NCBI GenBank assembly: GCA_011800805.1
Contig: MPNW01000193.1
Span: 314,529 to 378,528 of the forward strand
Source: Hirudo medicinalis
Taxonomy: Eukaryota; Annelida; Clitellata; Hirudinida; Hirudinidae
Reading direction: 5' to 3'
Length of the DNA: 64,000 nt
The notes below the pieces were generated by a model. The model worked only from the letters and a program-made list of their open reading frames with translations, was not told the DNA's origin and searched no databases. The position numbers and the translations under genes were made by a program. Positions 12,340 through 26,471 of the stretch are shown here, piece by piece. Positions within the stretch are counted from its first letter, which is position 1; the number at the start of each line of letters is the position of its first letter.

Positions 12340-15232
12340 GATGATTATTATTGTTATTATTATTATCGTTGTCGTTATTGATGATGATGATGATAATAAT
12401 GATGAAGATGATGATGGTGATGGTGATGATATTGATATGTGAATCATCAATTTCAGTTGGCAGTTCCACTTCAATGAATTCAGAATGTTGAATGTCTCAG
12501 AAGAGCAGGGTGCCCAGAATGAAAAGAAAAAAATTCCAATTTGTACGACAAAATAAAAGATTTGGCCAATCAATTAGCAGGCCTCCCGCTCCAGTTCCCG
12601 CTTTGTGATGATTTTTCGACTGCGAATCTGATCGATTCATGTGAATCAATTCACTGTTGCAATTCTGACTGTGATTCACTGGACAATGTAATGGTCCAGT
12701 GAATTGATTTCTCCTCTCCTTAGCTGCATACGAAGATGTCATCATCATTATCATCGCAACTGGTGATTAATAACTTGAGGCGTGACTCGCTCATTTGAAT
12801 ATTATATGATTGTTAAGTGATTTTTTGTACTGGCATTCAGTGCTAATATGTTAATTGACCTTGATTCGAATCCCAAGAAAGTGTGGGATCTAAAGTCTGT
12901 TGTTTCCTGTTTAATCAATTTTTTTTTTCTTTGGTAAACTTGTTTTCTTGACTTTTTGTTCATTTGTTAACAACAAAAACTTGTTGAGCTTTCTGAGTTC
13001 CTGAATTTTGATTTGATTTTATCGAGACAGTTCTATAAATTATTTTGTGGCAAGAAGCATCCATTCTACTCTTGCCAAATTGAAATTTTTAATGAAAGCA
13101 TAATTTTGAAATCTGTGACAGCTGCCAGTTAAGTGATTTTTTAACTAACCTGAATTCATTGATTATTCGTGAGGGAATCATTTTGATTTGAACCGACTCG
13201 ATTCAAGTTATGTAAGTTGCCTGAAGCCATATTTATATGGTTATTTTAGTGAGATAGCATGGCTATGAGCCATACATTACTACTTTTCTGCAATAATCCA
13301 TCCTCTTGTTGCTGAAGAGCTAATTTTCTTACATTATTGTTTGCATAAAATTCAGTATTGACAAATCCTATGCTAGAGATTTGATTTTGTCAGTTGATCA
13401 GTGGTTGGTCATCAAATTACGTAAAAGGTCTTGGGTTGCAGTATTTGTTTCCAGCTTATGCAAAGTGGCATTATAGTTCTTTCTGCAGCTGACAAGTTCT
13501 CATGTACAGGTTTTAAATTTGTAGTGTTTTTCAAAGCGCAATCCATATTGACGTGCTTAAGTGCCTCTATTATTTTTAGGTGAATGGTTTATTTAACATC
13601 TACTCAAAAAATTAAATTTGGCCAGTTAAAGTCTATTTGGTTTCATATAGCTGCAACCTGTGTGAAAACATAATTTTTCGGCCGGTAAAGGTAAACAGCA
13701 GCAATGGTTTTGGGTGAGTAACCTGAAGTTTCCATACTTATCGTTTGGTAATAATGTCTGACAGAATGTTTCTATTAGAATTTGAGTCTGGCAAAAGTTC
13801 AATACTTGTAAGTTAATTGCTGTGGGAGCGGCGAGTTGCAGACGTTGGGGTTTGGGGCCTGTCATGATTCCATGATTAGCAATACTGCTAGTGTTGAGCT
13901 AATATACCAGTGGATTTATAAAAACCGCCGAAATCTGATATGATCATCTATCACTTTACGAACATTTGTTGTTTTTTCCTTCTGTTGTCTTCGTTGTTGC
14001 CCTATTCATCAAGTTGTCCTATGCTGAGGACATTAATAAAATACTACTACTTCCACTAAGGGAGAGGTTGGAGCGTAGCAGTTAGAGCGAGAGAATGGGT
14101 GGGAGTGTTGGTGTAGCGTGGGTGAAGAAAGCAGACGAGTTGTGAGGCACGAGTACATCTGGTTGTGACGATTTGTATGATAAGCGTGGTGTATGTTTTG
14201 GTTGTTTTTAAATTGACTGTATAAGCTTTTCTTAAATATAATTGTATTTCATTATTTCGCGACTTGTTCTCTTTGTCTATCTCTTTGATCGAGCAAATAA
14301 GACAGGTACCCAATAGAGGGAAGGAAAGAACCTCACATGGCCGAAAACATTTGGCCTCATCGAATGATAAGAGATGGTCTCTTATGTATGACTACTGATA
14401 TCATAGATTACCTTAACATTACCTTAAAGTGTATAACTTTACGGGAAATTTATCGCATTTGATGAAAACGAAAAAAATGAACAAAAGTTTTATTTAAAAA
14501 TTTAAAATTTAAAAAATATATTCAAATCCCGCAATTCGCATATGAATTACCATCTCTATAATTGCCACCTCGACATCAAGATTATACTTATATTATTGAG
14601 CCAACCATCGTCAGCAATTTCTTTGTATTACTTCTCACCTTGATTAGTTAACCAATAGAATAAAAGTCGTCGTTTCAACATTTAATTTTTTCAAAAAATC
14701 AACTTTATTTTAATTAAGACAAATATATAAAATATTATTACTTTAGATGCATCTACTTTGACATAGATTTATTTGACCTATTTTCGTCCAATAGCGTATT
14801 GCTATGCATTTGATGCGACATTTTTTCCATATCGGGATTGGATTATTTTTCTCTTATCAGATTATTTTGACTACTTTTATGGCGATTTTTTTATCATTTT
14901 AAGTTGTTGTTTTGATTTAAGCTTGAAGCCTCTGCTTCTTTTCAATTTATCGCGATACATTTTGTAGCGATACACTATGAACATGGTGTCACATACCAAT
15001 TCGGATGTAGTCTAATACATCTGGTTTCTCAGAGTACCATAAGTATAATTATAGATCTTTATCAGGCCAACATTTTAATACCGACATAGACGGTTTTTCT
15101 GTTACCTGGATAAGGTTCTAATTCGGATAAGGAGTAAATCATAACTTTTGGTATCCTGCAGGTGGATAAATGTTTTTGGGTCCTGCATTAATAATATTTA
15201 ATCTGGTTTGATTGTCACTTTAATGATATCCA
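12340..15232. other. Intergenic region between AMPK gamma and the NSD-like gene
   Basis: Starts with a GAT/TTA repeat that swallows the end of the last recognised AMPK gamma exon. The rest is AT-rich. It should contain the AMPK gamma 3' end and the NSD-like promoter and 5' UTR, but I could not place either. Short open frames at 13,626-13,865 and 14,056-14,313 look like chance. Confidence 0.5.
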
Positions 15233-18200
15233 ATGGATGACCAAGAGAGTGGACTAATTTCAAAGAAATGTGATTCTGATCGCAGCAATGCGTTTCACAT
15301 GCTGCCACATACCATTGAGGACATCTGTACACAGCAATCCATGTCAACAAATGCCAACACTGATTTGCAGTTTTCCCCTATACGTCACGTCTTGCCACAG
15401 ATACCTACAAGAAGTTCTACCCTCAGAATGGCAATCAGCAAAGTGAGAAGTTTGCTTTTTTCACGAAAATCTTCATGGGGAAAAGAATGATTGTGTCTGA
15501 ATGTCTTTAATGTATTTTACAATACTGTATATCTTTTGTGCATTTTTCAAACCTTCTAAAAGTTTGCTAATTTTTTAAATTTACGAACACACTTCATGTA
15601 GCAGACGCATAGGGAGATGTTTGCATCTTCTCTTGGAAGTAAGCAGGACACTTCCAGTGGCCTAGGTCACCAACTAGATCTCTCAAGGGATAGAAGTGCT
15701 GCTGCCAATAGTGATGAGAGCCAGGATCAATTGCCTCTAGATGTTGGTGAACTCATTCCAAGTTGGAAAGAATCCCAGGGGAATGAAAATGATGGCCAGA
15801 AAGACCCTGATCTGAGTGCATCTTTTCAGCATGGCAGACAAGATCAGCAGGAGTCGTCTGCTGACAGTAACATTGCCACTTCAGGATTCCATTCTTCTTC
15901 CTCTGCATCAAACATTGATTCCTATCTCATGAACCCTGATCACCATCACTTGGATCAGCACCTTCCTCCATTTTCTCCAGCCAACAAGGAGAGCGAAGGT
16001 CATGGAAAAGGACATTCTTCAGATTTTATTCAAAAAATTCCAGGCATCAGCATGGGTTCGAGACTTGACCGAAACTCGCCTCAGATGTCTTCCCTGCCAA
16101 ACTTCAACAGCCCTCAACCGGAATGGTGTACTTTTGACTTTGCAAAAGGTAAGCCATACCTAAGTTTTGTTTGGATTTTCTTAAGATTTATCTATCTTAT
16201 ATATCCATTCATCCCAGTAGTTAATACCAATCCCAGGTTAAGGGAATTGTGGCAGATAAGAACCAGCAAAAGTGGTTACTAATCTATAGATTACGAATGT
16301 AATGCCATTTGGTTTTATCAAATATAGATATATAAATCAATCAAACGAGCTTGACCTCTATCAGTGACCCCAAGGTCATAAACATAAATGTATTTCTCTA
16401 GGTTACACTGATCAAAGCAATGAAATGGAAGCGTTGGAGCAGGTGGTCCAGAAAGTAAACAACCCTTTGATACAATCGGGTCATCATTCCCAGGTCATGC
16501 CCTCCACCAGGAGTTTTGAGTCTTCTCCAAACCCAATAAAGCTGAAGATCAGGAGAGATATCGGTGCCATTGAGCAGCAACAGCTCCAGCACACTCCTCA
16601 CCCTCTTCAGCAGCCTCCCCAAATAGCACCTCCACCTACCCACTTGTCCCACAGCAGGATGATGCTTCCCAATCACCAGGTGCCAATGGATTTCCAACTC
16701 CATCATCAGCAGAAACATCTCCAGCAACAGCAACACTCGTACATGTACGAATCCTCTCGATACGTTCAGAACCAAGGTCCAAAGGATTACTACCGGAGTA
16801 GTGGGGGCAATGGCTCCGAGGTCATCAATAGTTCAAGTTCGGCGATACAAAAGGTTCCCAACTTGCATTTCTCCTCAGATTACCAGGATTCCTCTGCTAG
16901 GCACATGAGTCCCTATTCGCTGGACCAACCTCTTTCAGGCATGTCTGCTGCCTTCCCTCCTGGCCAGCTTCAGCACTCGCATCACTACCACGGCCAACAA
17001 ATGATGAGTCAACAACTCCAGCATCAGCCTCAATATCAGCACTACCAACATCATGTTGTAGCACCTCCAGCATCTTCAGCTCTGGCTCACAGATCATCAA
17101 CCCCTCTATCCACTGCCATGATGGTCCTGCACGGGGCCAGTCCATCTCCTCCGATTTTCAACTGCCCACCTCAGGGTCAGCAGTCATCATTACAGCCATC
17201 TCAGCCCACTCCCTCTCCTTCATCTGGAGCAGTGAGACCAAAAACTGGTAGAGCCAAAACAAATGCTGAGCTAAAAAAGCAGTTGATGGAAAAGAGGGCA
17301 GGTCAACAGGTCAGGGCATCCGGAGACGGAAGCAGCCTTGCCTCGAGCCCGTCGCCGAGCCAGATCGAAGTCTCGAGTCCGAGGTCTGTTTCGAGCCCGC
17401 AGTCAGACTCCAGCTTCGGGGGCAACAGTGGATTCCAGGAAACACCTGTTAGTTTGAATGGAATGGAAGGTCAACAACAACAATGTCTTCAGGTTTGGTT
17501 GAACATTCGACATGTAGGATTAACTAGGATTTAGAGCTCATTGACTGAATAATTTCAAATTGAAACTTTCATTGCTAAAATAAATAAATAAATTTGCAGC
17601 TGAATTTTAGTCAGTATGTAGAGCTGACCAGGGAAGAGATGCAGAAGTCCAGCCTTCTTTGGCAGCTTGGTGATCTTGTGTGGGCACGTGTGTCTGGTCA
17701 TCCCTGGTGGCCTGCTATGGTGGTTGCAGACCCTATCACCAATCAGTTTGTGAAGCTTGCTCCGAGTGAGTCATGTTTGATGAGAGTATTAATCTCTTTC
17801 TGATGTTCATCAAACCTTCCTGAAGAACCAACAATGCTTGCAGCTTGTATTTTATTCCATGGCTATTTGTCCTTGATTAACCAGAGGCATATAATTGGTT
17901 TTTTCATTAATTAACTAATTGGAACTAATGACATCAATGTACCCTATAGGGGGTCAAAAGAGCCAGTATCACATGCAGTTCTTTGGAGAGGAGCAAGAAA
18001 GGGGCTGGGTGATGGAATCATCTGCAATCAACTTCACTGGCAAGGCAGCCTTTCATGAATTCTGCCAGATAAAACTGCAGGATAACAAGAAAGATCGCAA
18101 GGCCTATAAAATCCCGTCGCAGCACAAAAAGGCATGGGAAGCTTCTGTCAGGTCGGCAGAGAAGGCTTTCATCTTGAGTCGGTCGGAGAGGTTTGCCCAA

Positions 18201-21200
18201 CTGTCCACACTGTTCTTTCCCGAGTACAAGACCAAGAGAGGTGGAAGGAAACCTTCTGAGGGTCAGATTGAAATATCATTCATCGACTTGCTCGTTCTTT
18301 GACTGATGCAACACATCATAATCAAATAGCTTTAAATTTATTTCAATATTTCCCATAACATCTCAGGTTATTTGCTTTCTCAAGGTGACCTCTGTGAATC
18401 ATATTTCACTATAAAAATCATGAAAGTGTAGAAATAGAAAAGTGTACATGCTTAACATTCTTACTACTTGCAGACACCAACAAGAGAAAATCATGGAGCG
18501 ACCGCTCGAGCAGCTCAGACAAGTTTTCCAAGAGGAGTAGAATGGAGACTGATCTGATCTTGGTCGGTGGAAATGTGGAGAAGAACGACGAGGAGTGTTC
18601 GTCCAGGGATGACCAACACCGTCAGCCAAGCGAGTCCTCGCACATAGTCCTGCCCAAGAACGTATCCAATCAGCACCAGGCTCAGTTCACCGTCTTCTGT
18701 CGGAAAAAGAGAGACGTCATTGCACAAGAGAATCCTTCGTGGTCGACCACAGACATCGACGCCCACCTGTGGCAGCAGTGGTCGCAGTTAGACGACGAGA
18801 CGAGGTCACGCTTCATCCCCATGGGTTCCGATTTCACGTATCTCAGTCGCATGATGCAAAATGTGGATGTCGGAGGAGGGGAAAGTGGCATGACCAAGCA
18901 GACGACGATGGCAGGAAAGATGAACGGATTTGCCGGAGAAGCTCCGAGCACTAAAATTGTTGTGAGTTCATCTCGGAAGTCTTCTTTGTTGTTGAAGTTG
19001 ATCTGTGCTTTGATGTGGTTTTACAACAAGTAGTTCATTGTAGGTAAGGGGGAATTTGTGCTAATTAATTGGATAATTTAATTTTGTTGTTTCAGAGTTC
19101 AAAGAACATGAAGGCCGAGGAAACGAGGGGCAGAAAGAAAGCAGGTCCTTCATCGAGTGCTTTAAAGAACACATCGTTGAAGCATGAAGTGAGCAATCTC
19201 ATTTTATTTTTTGCATTTGCATCTCATATTGGTTTCAAAGTAATTCTCGAATTAAATATTCTAAAGAAAAAATCCAATAAATCTGTTAACATATTAATAT
19301 TTGATTATGTAATTGCTGTACTTCAAAAGTGATGGTTTGATCGTACTTTCTACAGGGAAATCTCGGCATGAGTGCAGATAATTTTACCAACCCTCCTATC
19401 ATTGACGAGGTGTGCTTCATTTGCGAGAAGCCCGACCTCAAGGTCGTTCAGTGCACGGGGCCTTGCAGAGGACTCTTCCATAGGGAATGCATTAAATTGC
19501 CTCCTCCTTCCAAAAGTAAACACCGATGTGATTAACTATCCGATGCAATTAACTATCCAATCCATATTCATTGTTCAAAGCTCCCAGTTAATCATTGTTG
19601 ATGTTTACCTGGTTGATGTTTTTGCCTATTTCAGTTGTATCTTTTGTCAATGCAGGTAGCTTGGGTGATGACAGAATGATGGAAGAGGAGGATATAATTT
19701 GTCCTCAGTGCAGTTCGAGTAAGTTGAACCGGGAAAATATTCTTATTTTTTGTCTTAATTATATTGAGAATGGTGTTGTACTTCTCTGATGGCTATTGAA
19801 TCTAAAAATGATGGTGCAGAATTCGACTTTGCTTCTTTGGTTCAAATGTTACTGCTTAATTTTTACTTGTCATTGATTAATTCACCAATGAGTCATTTCA
19901 GAAACGCACAAATGCTGCGAATGTAACGAGGAGTTGAAACTGACCGAGGCGACCACAGTGCTCTGCTCGGTCACAGATTGCGGTCGCTTCTATCATCGGG
20001 CCTGCGTCGACATAAAGTTCTTCAAGACTCCGGACAAACTGGTCTGTCCTCTCCACTCTTGTCTGACCTGCAGAGTCAGAAATAAGGTCAAAGGTGAGAG
20101 GCTTGTAATTGAATGGTAACTGTGAAATGAAACAGTAATCGCATCGTATTTTGAGTATTTAGTATTGCATTAAAAGTTAGTATTATACTAACAATGTTTT
20201 TTGTGCAGCATCGACTACATAATCATTTTTCAACTGATCATTCAATCCTGGCGTTGAAATCGCCTCAGATTCGGAACTGATCCTGGCCGACGAGGAAGAT
20301 CTGGACTTCTACGAATGCATCAGGTGCCCTGCGGCCTTCCACATCCCAGGCGTCTGCCTGGCCACAGGCTCCAAGTATTTGGCTGGGCCCTTTGTCATCT
20401 GCAGCAAACACTTCTCCCCTACGCCGAAGACTCATCCCCTCCATGCAAGATTTGGTGCAACATGGTGCTTCACCTGTGAAAAAAGTGAGGAACTTCCACA
20501 AAGTTGTTAAAACATCTGTGTCTTGTTTATTAAAAGATAACTTGTAACAAAGTTGTTGTTTTAGTTGTAAGCTAACTTATTAGCTAAGATATTACTGTTG
20601 TCACTCATTCGTGAGCATCTTTTCTCAGTATCAACACTCTTTTATCATTCCGTCAATCCATTCATCCCAACTTGAAGGTGGAGGTCACATGTTGAACTGC
20701 GAGTCTTGTCCTGCCGCCCACCATCCATCCTGCTTGAAGATTTCCACCAATCCGTCGGACCTGGACGGGTGGCAGTGTCCCGACTGCATAGCGGGCATCA
20801 ACCCGCTCCATGGGGATGTGGTCTGGGTCAAGTTTGGCAGCTACAGGTTAGTTGATGTTTTCCACGTTTTCCGAGGAGATTTGTTCAATGACATGTTCAA
20901 TGCTATGCTGACATTTGTATTGTTATGCAATCACTCCATTTGCCATTTAGACACCAATTATGGTTAACCTTTGAAATTGAGGCCTTAAATTTAGATATTT
21001 ATCATTATCATTATCTGTATCATTATTGCAATCTGTCTACCTTGCAATGACAATTTATATGATTGATCATCTCATTCATGTGAGATTTTAAATTGTTGAG
21101 ATGGTGGCCGGCTCAAATTTACTGGCCCTACGAAGTGCCACAAAACATCGCCAACCTGCCTCACGAGGTTGGGGAATTCCCGGTGTGTTTTTTCGGCTCC

Positions 21201-24200
21201 AGGGACTACCTGTGGCTCAATAGGAGGAGGTGGGTTTGTTTACATTTACATGGCCCCAAGTTACTCATCCAATGGTTTTAATGGTTATTATTAATGTTTT
21301 TGTAGGGTATTTCCATTCAAAGTTGGTGATAAATGCTGCAGAGAAGCTCTGAGGAAAAGTGGTGGTAAAGTCTTCGATAAAGGTGAATACCACATGCATT
21401 GCCTCTAAGACACTCGATGATGATGATGATGATGATGATGTCACCGGGAGTGCTGCATTTCAATCTTTTCCCTTTAAATTTTTACGTCGTCCTTTTTTTC
21501 TCTCCAGCCATCAGAGAAGCAGTTGCAACGTACAAGGCTCTAAAGTCCGACCCCTCTTCCAGTGTCTGTGCCACATCGAACATCATCCACCTGGACAAGA
21601 ATGCCACCACGAACACCACTGAAGTAGTTGACAATGATGATGATGATGATGATGACGTTTGTGGTGAGGATGATGATGACGATCTTGGTGGGAAGGTGAA
21701 GAGGAAAAGGAAGAAACTGAAAGTAGGAATTTCTAATTTAATGAAAAAAAAAGGATTTCCATTGCGCAAATATTTAGGTAGGCTTTTGTAGATCTCTAGT
21801 TACATGACTAACAATGATGTTTTGTTAAGTCATTTATATATTTATTTTAAAGGCATTTATAAATCATTTCATGTTGTAAGGATTAATTTGTATTTAACCA
21901 AAATTTCACTGCCTTATGTATCCAAATTAGATGCAAAGGACTGTAATCACCTGAACATTTACATAGCCCTTGCCTTAATAGTACATGATCGTCATCTATG
22001 AATGAAATCCTTTCTTTTGAGGTTCCTGAAAAAGACAAACGAGTGTCAAAACCAAGCAAGAGGGTTCGCAGTACCAGGGAAGCGATGAAAGACCAAACAA
22101 AAAAGTGACTCTGAGAAGCAGACGAATCAAGAGGAGGATCGGAAAGAAGGCAACACAGAGACAGAGTGTGCAGTCCCACAAAGTCCCCTCAACACAAACC
22201 GGTCCCCGATGATGTTCTTGTCGCCACAGATTGAAAAAGACTTGTCGGAACTCCGGGCAAAGCTGAAAATGAAGAAACCGGTCGATCTGTCCGCTTTCAG
22301 TAAGAAGTCTTTTCCATCTGCAGTAAGGCCCTCCAAGAAGTCCGGTCGAGAGAGGTCGTCGAAGGGTGATTCGACATTACTTTCCACTCCTTCCATTGTT
22401 TCTACACTCATCAATCGTCCCCTCCTTCAGAGCACCTCTCTCCCGGGAGTCCATGACAATCTTTGTTCCTGGTGCGGCCTCGATGGCCAAAGTTCTTGCG
22501 AAAGTGACCGCGATGACGACAAGGTTGCCGACGACATACATTCTGCCAAAAGTCTTAAGATAACCAAGAAGGGTGAAATTGAGAAGAAAGAAAGTGAAGA
22601 TGTGAAAGATGACTTTCTAATAAATATTGATAATTGTCCAAAATATCTCAGAGATGCCATAAAGTGTGAAGTTACCAATTGTGCTGATGAAAAAGAGGAG
22701 AAAGATATGAAGGAACTTACAAGCAACGAAAGTGCAGTATTAAGTGATGCGTCCAAAGAGGGGGCCAAAGATTTGGATCATAAAGTTGCAAAACTGGAAG
22801 ACAACAAAGATCATATCGTGGATGATAAAAATGATGAGTCTAACAGTCACCATGACGATGAAGGTCAGTATGTAGTGACCAGTGATGGTAAAGATGCTTC
22901 TGATGGAACTCCAAGGACGACCTCGGAGCATCGGTCGGATGATTGCATTGAGGGAAAGAACGAAGAGAATCCCAAAGAGGAAAACAAGGAGGACGACAAC
23001 AACAATGTTAAGGCAGAAGTTACTTCAAGCATCACCAGTGAAACTGACAAGCCCGAGCTGACCCAAGAACCTGTTGATGATTCAAATCAGAAAGGCCAGC
23101 AGCCAAAACTTGAGGCCTTGTCCCATTGTGGTTTGCCGAAGAATGAGGGCTTTAGGAAGAGAGGAAGACTGATCTTTTGTGACAAGGGGAAGTGCTCCAA
23201 AGTTTACCACTACAAATGCCTCAGGCTCACTAAGATGCCTCATGGTAATGTGTAAAGCTTTTATTTATGCACATTTTTTGGCCATTAAATCATTTGACAT
23301 TTATGATCATTCAGGTCACTGGTTGTGCCCCCTGCATCAGTGCACCATATGTGGTCGGGCATCCACGCACCAGTGCTCCAAGTGTCCCAATGCGTTCTGT
23401 CTCGAACACTTTCCCCACTGCCTTTCTTACATGGACGACGGCTCCCCCATCTGCACCGGGCACCCCGAAGCTCCCCCAATAAGTGAGGAATTGGTGGCTG
23501 ACATTTTGGAGGAAATGGCAATCACCAAAGAGGCAGAGGCAGGTCACATTACTGGTTCCACTGGTCACAGGAAGACAACCAGGCAAAGAGGAGACGGTGA
23601 TGAGATGGACGATGCAAGAGTCGAGGTCCCATTTGCCAAGGTCAAAAAGAGGAAGAGGTCTCTCTCTGTTTCATCATCATCCTCAATATCCTCGCTCGAA
23701 CATAAAAAGAAAAATGCCAAGAAAATAAAGAGAAAGAAAACTTCAGAAATCAAGTAGGTTATTTAATCTGTGCATATGAAATTCAATTTTTATTTTTATT
23801 TACTCTTGCACATGTGGGGAGGTGCACTAGATAAACTAAGGTCCGTGTGTTTTGTCTGCAGAGACGTTTCGTTCGAGAAAAGGATTCTGCCGTCGAGAAC
23901 TCAGAGCAGGGAAAGGAGGTTTCTCGACGAGGACTCCGACAACGGAGGACGAGTTGCCGCCGACCAAACTCTAAGCAGGAAGGTGAATGAAGCCATTGAA
24001 GTGATTCTTCCCTTGAAGGAGAAAAGACTTCATTTTAAGGATTGTGAGACAACTCTCAAGATTAAGAAAGACAAGAAAATGAAAAAAGGAATTAAAGAAC
24101 GGGTCGGTGCAGATGAGAAGTTGAACAAAAAAGGGGGCGGACGATCGCCGGTCGAAAGATCGGAGACTGTCGAGGCGAAGAACATAAAACTCCCAGATGC

Positions 24201-24699
24201 TGTCGTGTTTCTCAAGAAAGAGGGTTCTGCAGCCGAAACTTTCCCAAAGAGGGACAGTGAGATAAAGAAACATAAATCCAAAAAACTTGATAAAGACAAG
24301 GAGCATTCAAAGAAACCAAAAGATGGAGGAAGCAAGAATAGAGAAAAAGATGGAAGCAAGGGTGTCAAAATAAAGAAGAAGCGAAAGTCAGTCTCTGAAG
24401 ACGTCGAATCGAGAGATGGAAATGCGAAACATTCCAGCAAGGAAGAGAAGCTTGAATCACAGCAGCAGGAAACTTTGGCACTGCTTCCTCTTCGTACATC
24501 TGGAGATGTCCCCGTCTCCTCTCCCTCGTTTCCGTCACGAACGCCATCATCACCTGGCCCGGAGGTTCGGCAGCACGACAACCCGCCCCTCGTGAAGCCT
24601 TCGTCGCTGTTACCGCCTCCATCTTCGCCGGACAAGTCGCCGATGTTCGACAATTCCGACGACGAATTCCCCGAACTCGTCATCGACGTGCCTATGTGA
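15233..24699 (+). CDS. NSD-family chromatin protein lacking a visible SET domain
   Basis: The domain order follows NSD1/2/3 histone H3K36 methyltransferases. PWWP1 lies at 17,650-18,000 (SGHPWWPAMVVADP), an HMG-like box at 18,680-18,840 (QFTVFCRKKRDVIAQENPSW), and PHD fingers at 19,404-20,090 (CFICEKPDLKVVQC, CCECNEELKL). A Cys/His segment at 20,269-20,484 and a PHD at 20,678-20,800 (CESCPAAHHPSC) come next. PWWP2 is split over 20,801-21,380 (YRWWPAQIYWP), and a C-terminal PHD plus C5HCH module spans 23,140-23,470. In NSD proteins AWS-SET-postSET lies between PWWP2 and the last PHD. Here that place holds one exon, 22,022-23,244, encoding about 400 charged, low-complexity residues. A basic, Ser-rich tail ends at TGA 24,697. 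Exon 22,022 has a one-base frame break near 22,101-22,106. The start at 15,233 is the first Met in an open exon. Confidence 0.82.
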
Positions 24700-26471
24700 C
24701 GATATTCTCCCTCGCGTCCGAGGGCGTTCGGTCGTTCGTCATGACATCTCTTCGATTGCTTCTTCGCCTTCGCTCGTTTCATCGTGTTTCCGCCACTAGT
24801 CTGCTATAATCTCTTCATCCCTTTCTGTACGATCGGAAGAACTTCTCTCCCTTCGGCTGTCGGTCGCTTGCATTACTTTGCGAATTTTGCCACCGAGACT
24901 CCGGCGATAGTATTCTCTCGAGCTTTCCTTTGAAACATAAAATCAAATCGTCACAAAAGACGTGGAGATGGAAGCTGTCGTGGTTTTGCAGAGATTGCTG
25001 CAAGTAATTGTTCGCTCCTTGCAAATTGATTTTTATGCCAAGTTCATTGATTGTTTAAGGTTTTCTTTCAAGCACGTTGTTGTCGAAATTGTTTGATTAT
25101 TTTATTCTTTTGGCTGGTTTTAAAATCTGACCAATGATTCTCGATCACAAAAATTTGTAATTAAACTCTTTGGATCATTGTTTATCGCCGTTTATTGTAA
25201 CAACAATTATTTCTTTGTCATGAGCACCAATTTAGGTTGTTTCATTGTTTTTCAAACTTCTTTCTATAGAGCACTGTGGTTTATTATGGATGTCCCTTGC
25301 ATTCTTTTTGGTGGCATCCCCGTTGAACCCCTCGGTCGGATTCGAGAGCCTAATAATCATGAATTATTCGTGTCCAGCGAATATTTAATAATCCTCCCAA
25401 TTGTTCAATGATCGTTTAAATCAGGATCCAATCAGACTACGTTAACTATAAGCTTTATGCATTTTCTGTTTATGTTGAACAACGTGGAGTGTTTTGTTTC
25501 TGTTTTATCCTCTTTTATTTGCTTATTTGTGTGCTGTGAGATCCTGGAGCTTGTCCTTGATTTGATTTTTTGCATGTATAAATTCCGAATTGGGTGTAAG
25601 AAGATTATTTTTAGAACGAGATGTCAAACTTCTGAGACATGATGACCCTCCTTCGGAATCGTTTGGCTCGATCACATTGCACTGGTGAAGCTTGAAATGA
25701 AATCCCGCTTTCCTGCTCGGTTTTCTGTTTTTTGTCTTCTGCCAATAATCGTCGTCATTAGTCCGAGACCACCCAATCGCGAGGCATGTCAACAGCTCCC
25801 CATCTGATTGCTCGGGCTTATTTGGAAAGGATCATAGCATCAACTCACGAGTTGTTGCTAAAAATACATGTATTTTTTTATTTAGTTCGGGTGACGAGCT
25901 AGTGCATCTTATGGTGGACAATCGGTCCTAGATGCATGTCGTTGTCGTCTGCTGTAGAAAAGGAGGACGCCTATCATTCAAGATTCGATTCTGTAAATAT
26001 TCAGGGAAGTTCTCCGATTTGGGTTAATAAATTAATATTGATAATTTCTTATCCGTGTTGCGCAATCACGACAAATCTTGCGGTATAGCAGTGTTGCACC
26101 CCCCCCCCTTCCCCTTTTTTTCGGCGGCTCATGCTTGGAGTAACTGCGATACGACCAAAACAATAATTTTATTCCATGTTGTTGGAACACTAGGAATTTG
26201 TGGCAGTATTTGAGCGTTTTGATCAATTTCGATCGAGACAATACTTTATTTGGAATCAGAGAAAAAGGTACATCATTTTATCACCATTATAAATAACAAG
26301 CATCAAGACGCGCCATTTGCAGTTATGAATCCTAATTTTATTTGACAATATTCAACAACTTCTCATTAATGATACCATCTCCTAAGCAAACTCCTGAATG
26401 GCATAGATACGAATGTTTCTGGTTATGATATTACAAAGAAGCAAGGGAATGATTGTAATTCATCATTGAAG
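24700..26471. other. Convergent intergenic region, NSD-like gene to ATAD1
   Basis: Presumed 3' UTRs of both genes. It includes a C-rich then T-rich homopolymer stretch at about 26,099-26,120. No convincing coding frame or RNA gene seen. Confidence 0.5.

Noticed and set aside
24030..24782. 250-residue Ser/Phe-rich minus-strand frame
   Set aside because: It is the antisense shadow of the NSD-like last exon, whose plus-strand frame joins correctly to upstream exons.
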